From Quercus robur (taxonomy: Eukaryota > Streptophyta > Magnoliopsida > Fagales > Fagaceae): a stretch of DNA of 64,000 nucleotides. Below are positions 57,241 to 64,000 of the stretch, piece by piece; position 1 is the stretch's first letter, and each line of letters starts with the position of its first letter. The notes beneath the pieces are model-generated. The model was not told the origin of the DNA. It did not search any database and worked only from the letters and a program-made list of their open reading frames with translations. The translations under genes were made by a program, and so were the position numbers. The stretch lies in assembly GCF_932294415.1 (NCBI RefSeq), contig NC_065537.1, positions 51,752,302 through 51,816,301 on the forward strand, written 5' to 3'.

Positions 57241-58666
57241 TGTTTTAACAATCATGGTAGATAATTAAGTGGGGTGTTACTGTGTTAGTGGTGGTCGAGA
57301 TTAGAATCAATAACAACTTGATGATTCAATTGACAAGGACAAAGAACTTGGTTGACAAAGCTTGACAGGCCTAGGCTTGTGTTGGGTTATAAGGAGTGGT
57401 TATACTGTAAGGGTTTGGTCTGACAGAAGCCCCAGAAGTGGGATCCTAAGAAGCTTTGTGAAAGGACCCTTAAAACAGAGGAGAGTTTATTGGTCTCCTG
57501 CTGGGTGTAATCTTGTCTTGCTTTCCTTTGCCTTGTGTCTTGAATTATTTGTACTCTTAAACGAACATATTAACAACCCTTTTAAATATAAACACACGGC
57601 ACATTTCCAAGGCAAGAAAACACAAAACCAAACCAAGATTCAAACTCTTTTGTAAAGCTCAGGTCCATGCTTAAAAAATCTAAAAAATTGAATCACTTTA
57701 AGCTCTTCCAGTTGTTTTTGGGTCTTGATGGTTATTTATTTTAGCATCAATCACCAGTAGTAGTATCATTTTGGCTTCAGGCATAACAGTAACTTTCCTT
57801 CGGAGGACATACTAAACTCTTCCTCACATCTGTGGCAGCTAAATAAACATCATTTTCTCCTATGCTAGAGTTAAGGGACATTATTAATGGACTGCCAAAA
57901 AAGACCATTTTGTTTGTTTAGTATCTTCTCGAATGTACAATGAAGATTTTACATTGTTGCACGACAGGCTTTTTTATTCCCATGCTCTCCATGAAATTTT
58001 GTGAACCTATGCGGCTCAGCTTTTTGAACCATGAGCAGACGTGACGCCTCTAGCTAGCTAGGGACTACTGCTAGTACTCAGTCCAGCACTAGACGTTTTG
58101 TATATAAGTGCACCAGTGGTCTCAGAGTTAGTGTCCATCCTATATTTCCGTAGAGACTCTGTCAAGTATGTTGAGCAAAACATTGAATCTGACGCACGAA
58201 TGCGTCTATAGGCACAAAATTTTACATTTGACAAATTTTTAATAGTTTTTATTTAGATTTACCATTAACAATATTTTTTTATTTACTATTAACAACTTAA
58301 CACTTCTACAGTAACAACCTGACTTTTAGTGATATTTTTTGTCTATAGAATTATTGATGTTCAGTCTCTCTATTCTCAATTCTTATATAACATGTACAAA
58401 ATCTATACATTATTATTACTATTATTGCTATTCAGAAAAATTGAAAATTTTTTTGAAGGCCAAACAAGCTTCATTAGAAAGACAAAACTATTACCAAGTA
58501 CGGTTCTGAGCATCCTTCCTGATCACATTCACTAGTTGATAAGGTAAGGATGATTCATTAACAAACCCCTGCCACCTATTATTAAGACCCTATTTGGCCA
58601 GAAAAATTGAAAAAAAAAAATATGATAAGAATCAATGTGATCTTTGTAAGATTGCTTAACAGAAAA

Positions 58667-58698
<32 letters not shown>

Positions 58699-59400
58699 AT
58701 ATATTAATTGTAGTGGAGAAAATTGGCCCTCAAATGCAAAAGTAGAAGGGAGCTTTGATTGCAAGACCCACCAATTATTATGCACGTGTAAACACGATAT
58801 ATGCAAGACCCACCATTTTGATGGGCTTATGTGACAAGATGGGAATTTTGATTCAAGGAGTGCTTGTAAAAGCTTTGCAAATGGCAAAGGCAATTTCCAT
58901 GGTGCATGGTTGCGGAAAATTTAAGCTATACCTCGAGACACTGTTTTTTATTGGCTTTGCTTGCACAACAGTGTGCCAGTAAAAGAATAGTTTTCCAAGA
59001 GAGGTCTAAAACTTTTAACCCTCTGCGCGGTGCGTGTTAGAAACACTCAAAAACTCTGAGGTACTGCTAGAATAAATTGGGTAGCAAGGTTAAAAGTGAA
59101 CAGTTTTCGAACGAAAGGTTCAATAAATTTGATATGTTCTGTAGAGCTGTATTTTTGACTGCCCATTTGGACTCTATGGTTGCATCCTAATTGTGTCATA
59201 TCATCTTTGTGCGGAGTCACTGGCCAACCAAAGATGCCAGCAGCAGGAGGATTTCATTTTGTTCATTGAGCCTCCTTTTGATATTCAGTTATTGCTTAAT
59301 TTAGATCTTTCTAATTTGTATTTTAATTGTTGTTGTTGTTCCTTATTAAGATATTTTAATGAAGTCTTTATTTACCAGGGGAAAAAAAAACTAATGATTA
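57241..59400. other. Intergenic stretch
   Basis: No gene recognised. Contains a (TA)n tract at 58674-58697. The open frame at 57362-57655 starts with a non-ATG codon and resembles nothing known. Confidence 0.4.
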
Positions 59401-59775
59401 CATTTTCTAGAGATCCCTTGCAATGGTACTCTCATTGTCAAAGATGATTGCATTTGCTGTTCCTTTACAAAAGAATTACATTTATATGTAGAAATGAAAA
59501 GCAAGAAGAAAAACTAGAAAGAACCATGAAAAAATATTGTATGAGACAGTCTCATGAGACCAATGTCTCAATGACATGTGGGTCCCACGCATTGCATTTT
59601 CTAAAGATCCATGTCAATGGTACCCCATTGTCAAAGTTGTTGAGAGAGAGATGATTGCATTTGTTGTTCCTTTACAAAAGAATTACATTTATATATAGAA
59701 ATGAAAAACAAGAAGAAAAATCACGACAAAAATCTTGTATGAGACAGTCTCATGAGATACTTTCTCAAGAATCAC
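59401..59775. repeat. Tandem duplication, unit about 195 bp, with GAGACAGTCTC palindrome
   Basis: Units 59401-59595 and 59596-about 59775 share CATTTTCTA-AGATCC, GTTCCTTTACAAAAGAATTA and TGTATGAGACAGTCTCATGA. The last contains a perfect 11-bp palindrome (GAGACAGTCTC, allowing the central base). Non-coding. Confidence 0.75.
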
Positions 59776-59935
59776 ATGGTACATACATAGGTGTCTTGGT
59801 ATCAAGAAAAATAGAATAAAAAGAAAATAAATATATTAGATGTCTTGACAATTTACATAAAGTAACTTATATTTTTACGTCTGTTCCATAAGCACCTGAA
59901 ATAAGTTGTCCCTTGTATTAAAAGCATTAGGATCT

Positions 59936-60193
59936 ACAAATTTCCAAAACTTCCAACAAATTTCTAAAACTTCCAACAAATTTCTAAAACTTGTGTGTAT
60001 GCTCCCATGTATACCGCATATCTAAAACTCTCTATATGTAAGTCACATATATTCATCTCCTTCAATAGACAACAACCAAACCTTCATGCCAAAATGTTCA
60101 TCTCCTTGTTCACCAGGCAACAACAAACCCTTAATCCCAAAATGTTCATCTCCTTGCTCGCTAGACAACAACAAACCCTTATTACCAAAATGT
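59936..60193. repeat. Two short minisatellites (about 21 bp and 48 bp)
   Basis: At 59936-59995, three units like AATTTCTAAAACTTCCAACA. At about 60053-60193, three 48-bp units beginning TTCATCTCCTT and ending CCAAAATG, with CAACAACAAACCCTT inside. The unit length is a multiple of three and a frame stays open through it, but there is no sign that it is coding. Confidence 0.7.
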
Positions 60194-61349
60194 AAACTAG
60201 AGTATATCTTTAAAGCATGATGTAGCAGTCCTAGCTTTCTAACCGGGGAAGGCAATATGTATCTAGAGAGTTTGTTTTCACACAAATTAAGTCATGAAGC
60301 TTTTAATCCTACCAATGACACGAAGAGTACTTAAGATAATTGATCAGATTTGCCACCCCACTAGGATTGCCTGATGCTACCAAATATCTGATTACTCATC
60401 CATCGCTATTTGTAGGAGCTAACCTTATTAGGATACTGCCTAGTATTTGATTCATCATCTTTTGGGAAGAATAAGGCCTAACCACAGGCGAGTCTGGTAG
60501 AAATTTTGCTTCCACACTCAATGAGAGCAACATACAAGAGAAACTTTAAATTATGGAGGAGAACCAGACAACATATTTGCTGCCAAGTCCAAAATTTGCC
60601 AAGCTTTTCAATTGGCTTAGGCGCTTAGGCAATCAATAAATAATACCCTATGGACTGTCTACTGTCAACAAGTACCATTAGACATTAAGGTTCCCTTAAA
60701 ACGTTGGGATGTTTCGTTTTATGTTGTTCTATTCAACAGATTATCTATTAGCTTTGGTAAAAAGGCAAGCAAGGAAGTTCCTCTTCAGTCTGTTACATCC
60801 AAGACAGTTTTATAAGGTTTAAAGAAGAGGGTACTTTCTAGGTAATCTTTATGATCTCAACAATAGACCAATTTCTTGGAGTAATGCAATGCTGAAGGTG
60901 TTGTTTCGAAGCCTTAAAAACACCTTAAGAATGAAAGAGATGTAGCAGTAAGCCTCCTGTAAATCAACAGACCAGAAAATTCCCTGTTCTTTCTTTCAGC
61001 AGTAACATATCCTACACTCAAGTCTCCTTTTAAGTAATATATTTAGCCAACAGCCAAAATAGGATTACATGAACAAATGTCAAAAACATTAACTTCCTAA
61101 GATTTATCGAGGAGCCAAAGGCTTAGGAACTCCATGTGCTTGTGCCTCTTCAATAAGAGAGAAACTCCACTTCCGCACGTCTTCTCCGAGTCAAAATCAA
61201 CCTAGCATAAGAGAGGAGAAGAAAACTCAGCCATCTCATATTATATTATTCATCATAATATTGATAATTTCATCATGTGTAGTTTTTATAAATAAAAACA
61301 TATAGAAACTACACATGATACGATACCAAGGTAACATACCTATTCATCA
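60194..61349. other. Intergenic stretch and 3' flank of the RRM protein gene
   Basis: No gene recognised. An A/T-rich inverted pair at 61262-61320 (TCATGTGTAGTTT and AAACTACACATGA) could fold in the 3' UTR of the minus-strand gene. Confidence 0.4.
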
Positions 61350-63059
61350 TCAAACTTTTATCTTCTTTGCAGCAGGCTGGTCGCCACCCACCTGCAAAAA
61401 TAAAACCAACCACCAATCAGCACTGGATAATACCTAATTATTGCATTCTATTTATTTTTATTTGCAAAGCGAAAATACTGGTGCAACAGGAAATGATAAA
61501 CATAAACAAGGTGTAGCTTCTTACAAATTCTGGGCATTCATAATCAATGCCAGCTGCCGCTATTTTCTTTTTCCGTTTAAGATCTCGCATCCTAATCTTT
61601 TCCAAAAACTTCTTGTGCTCTTTCAAACTCTTTTCCTGAATAATCATTATGGAATAGTAAAAAATTTAATAGCTTTTTTTCTTTTTTTTTTTAAAGAAAT
61701 AGTTTCCAGAGGTTATCTCTTTCATATACACATTGGATACCTTGTCCTGCCGATCACGTTCAAGTTGAACCCAGTTGACTGGCTTGTATCGGTAATTAAA
61801 ACCTCTCCATCTAAATATATATATATATATATATATATTTATAAAAAAGAAAGAAAATAATATGATCAAAGATATATTGATCAAAAGGCAATTGTGTTTA
61901 CTAGCATAGGACGAAATGTAATTTCCATTATTATCAACATGAACATATTTGTATCAAGGTAAGCAAATCTGACCCTTCTTATGTTCAGATTTTATTAAAC
62001 ATACAAAACTATAATACGTTAATACTAATGACACCAAATACAAACCTTTTTTTTCCTGATAGGTGCTTCACAACAAATATAACAGTATTTTTTTTTCTTT
62101 TGTTCAGGTTTTATAATATATATAAAAAAAAACTACAAATTTGACCCAAAGGTACTTGTATTAAAACTTTAATAATAGATTAAGAATCAATCTCATTTCA
62201 TTTAATGTTTTTATTGGATTTATACGTGCACTCCAATTGGCTTGGGGGATGTGAACGTAAAAGAAGGCATAACTTCAACCTCCACTTTCCTAGATTGTTA
62301 CATGGGTATATAGCAAAGGACACATGGATATAAACAAGCATATATACAGAGAACCATATTATGAGACCACAAAAATTCTTTTCCCAAAATAGATCAGCTA
62401 TGAAGAATAGAGTTATTAGGGCAAGTAAGGAACAGCACTTCTGCAAAGGGTACAAACATCTTAGTAGAAGTATTAAAATTTCCTTCAACTTTCCTAGCAT
62501 AAATAAGAAGAAAGTTGAGGAAGTTTCTTATCCCTTCTTTTACTTCACTTATATTTTCCCCTCCTTTCCACTTTCAAGTAAATTGATTCCATTCTGACAC
62601 CTTGACTGATGTGGGTAGCTTTCCTTATCAAGGCTTAATTTTATTTCTATAAATTTGAAGAGAAAGATGCAAAACAACTTAACCAAAGAAACAAAATAAA
62701 GCAATGTTGTATAGTACTACTTTAAACAAGATCATTTGATGTTACCCTCACTCCATATTTAGGTGGATATAGAAAAGATAATAGCACTGTAGTATATACT
62801 AATTAACTGCTTACAATTTTGGGTGAACATGCTCGGTAGGAATAAGATGGACTTGCAAAAGGTGCTCAAACAACAGTTGATTATGCATACAATCAGCTAC
62901 AATTTTTGCTACCTGCACAAGAAAAGGTAATCTTAAGACCAACAAGTTAAACAGAACTTTTGTTGTGCAATAATAATGATATTGATGGTGGTGGTTAAAA
63001 GGTAATGATTATAACCTCAGGAGACTCAAATTCGATGAAGCCAAAATGTTTTGATTTTC
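61350..63059 (-). CDS. Nucleolar RRM protein, NIFK-like (3' exons only)
   Basis: Five exons on the minus strand: 63016-63059, 62815-62912, 61741-61810, 61525-61635 and 61350-61391, all with GT-AG borders and matching phases. The first encodes the end of an RRM (GKSKHFGFIEFESPE, the RNP1 region; its first codon is completed by an upstream exon). Then come a conserved segment (VAKIVADCMHNQLLFEHLLQ, VHPKLWRGFNYRYKPVNW), a basic helix (EHKKFLEKIRMRDLKRKKK), GIDYECPEF and a lysine-rich tail ending KKIKV. This matches plant homologs of the MKI67-FHA-interacting nucleolar phosphoprotein NIFK (yeast Nop15 family), which act in large-subunit pre-rRNA processing. The 5' exons lie beyond 64000, so the intron upstream is at least 940 bp. 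The gene is partial here. Confidence 0.87.
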
Positions 63060-63389
63060 CTGTCTATGAAACATAAAATCACGGGAAAAAAAATAAAAAT
63101 TAATATCAACTAAGCGTAAAATAAAATCAGCAACTAAATCAAAAAATTAATTCTGCATAAAACATATGAAATACCATTATTTTAGTCTACAAATGTTCAA
63201 TGTGCCTATGTTCAAGGCATTACATTCAAGCTGTATTTGCATTCAAGGAAAAATTAAGGACATTTCAAATGGTATCTTAGCTTAAACGACAAGGCTCTTG
63301 TGTTAACTTGCCTCCCCAAGGATGGCACACACAGGAGAAAGTAAACTGTAGTGATCCACCAAGTTACGATCATGAAGCCATTCTTATTT

Positions 63390-63776
63390 TGATAAAGTTT
63401 AGCTACAAAATTGATTGTAGCCTAAAGCTACAACCTTAATCAATAAAATAAATATTACAACATATTTTGAAAATCTAACCGTTGAATTGTATGTTCTTTA
63501 TATTCTTAATACACATGTCAAATTTAGTGTTAATCGGATATCATTTACTATATCATCTATAAGCTTAAATTTTATGTATAATTTAAATTACAAAAACTTA
63601 CAATTAAACAATTAATTGATGACATAACTATTGATCTTTAGTTTTCTAGAAATTTTGCAAGCATGGAGGATATAAGAAGAAGGTATAATCCAATGGTAGA
63701 TTTGTCAAAATTTACCTCCAATAAAAAGATATTGAGTAAGGTTGGTTATAACCAATTTTGTAGCTAAACTTTGTCC
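63390..63776. mobile_element. Mutator-type MITE in an intron of the NIFK-like gene
   Basis: 387 bp with long TIRs: left TGATAAAGTTTAGCTACAAA and, inverted, right GGACAAAGTTTAGCTACAAA, each continuing ATTG(A/G)TT(G/A)TA. The flanks TTCTTATTT (63381-63389) and TTCTTATTA (63777-63785) are a 9-bp TSD with one change. Non-coding, AT-rich interior. Confidence 0.82.
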
Positions 63777-64000
63777 TTCTTATTATTACAAAAAGATCTT
63801 AGTTATTTGGTCCAAATACTGAAATACCAGGGAAGGTTCACCTGTGCTATCATTGTGTCTAAGAAGCAGAAAAAACAAGCAGACCTCACTAGACAATCGA
63901 GAAACAGTTGATTGATAGCTATTTACTTTTACCAACTGAAATATTTCTAGGAACAGCTTATCAGAGCTGTAACATATGGAAATGCTGAAATTGACAATTC

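Noticed and set aside
57362-57655. 97-codon open frame
   Set aside because: Non-ATG start and no family resemblance.
1-64000. tRNA, rRNA and CRISPR arrays
   Set aside because: None recognised; the repeats seen are satellites, minisatellites or transposons, and tRNA-like text fits SINE heads and primer sites only.

Overview
The window is nuclear DNA of a flowering plant, most likely a woody eudicot. The evidence is spliced genes with GT-AG introns, plant-only protein families (a PETAL LOSS-type trihelix factor and a plastid membrane protein found only in green plants), plant Ty3/gypsy retrotransposons, MITEs with intact target-site duplications, and long AT-rich intergenic DNA. A Fagales-type genome would fit, but that is a guess. 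No bacterial or viral genes, rRNA, tRNA or CRISPR array were recognised.

Layout. 1-1017: edge of an AT-rich satellite (unit about 44 bp). 1028-6035: three diverged copies of a roughly 0.9-1.3 kb repeat. Between copies 1 and 2 lies an overlooked two-exon gene for a small secreted cysteine-rich peptide on the minus strand, whose start codon seems lost. 6036-11811: an old Ty3/gypsy element, probably CRM-like, full of stops, inserted in repeat copy 3 with TSD TGGAA. 13653-17462 and 19284-23206: a segmental duplication whose copies differ by insertions and one deletion, so they serve as empty-site controls for each other. 25100-27509: a two-exon PETAL LOSS-like transcription factor gene (minus), with a fragment of a second 3' end at 24314-24420. 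27.6-36 kb: AT-rich intergenic DNA with a hAT MITE.

36024-49699 is the centrepiece: a structurally intact, young Tat-group Ty3/gypsy element with 1.22 kb LTRs that differ at only about ten positions, TSD ACTTT, a tRNA-Arg-type primer site, an open gag-protease ORF and an open pol ORF with complete active sites. Between pol and the 3' LTR, on the opposite strand, a 3.9 kb region reads as a six-exon gene. Five introns join in frame into about 1,123 residues with a plant mobile domain, NLS-like basic stretches and a helical C-terminus. It is the most interesting object here: an apparently spliced antisense cargo gene carried by a retrotransposon that also has an unusually high density of GGATCC sites.

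49721-51158: a non-autonomous Mutator-like element with a Tourist-like MITE nested inside. 53697-54030: a LINE 3' end. 54606-55115: a single-exon plastid membrane protein gene, whose stop codon and downstream flank are tandemly duplicated (55108-57240). 61350-63059: the last five coding exons recognised of a nucleolar RRM protein gene (NIFK-like) on the minus strand, whose 5' end lies beyond the right edge and whose intron holds a Mutator-type MITE.

The host genes look unrelated to each other. Most of the window's structure comes from successive mobile-element insertions and local duplications. All exon joins, identities and counts were made by eye.
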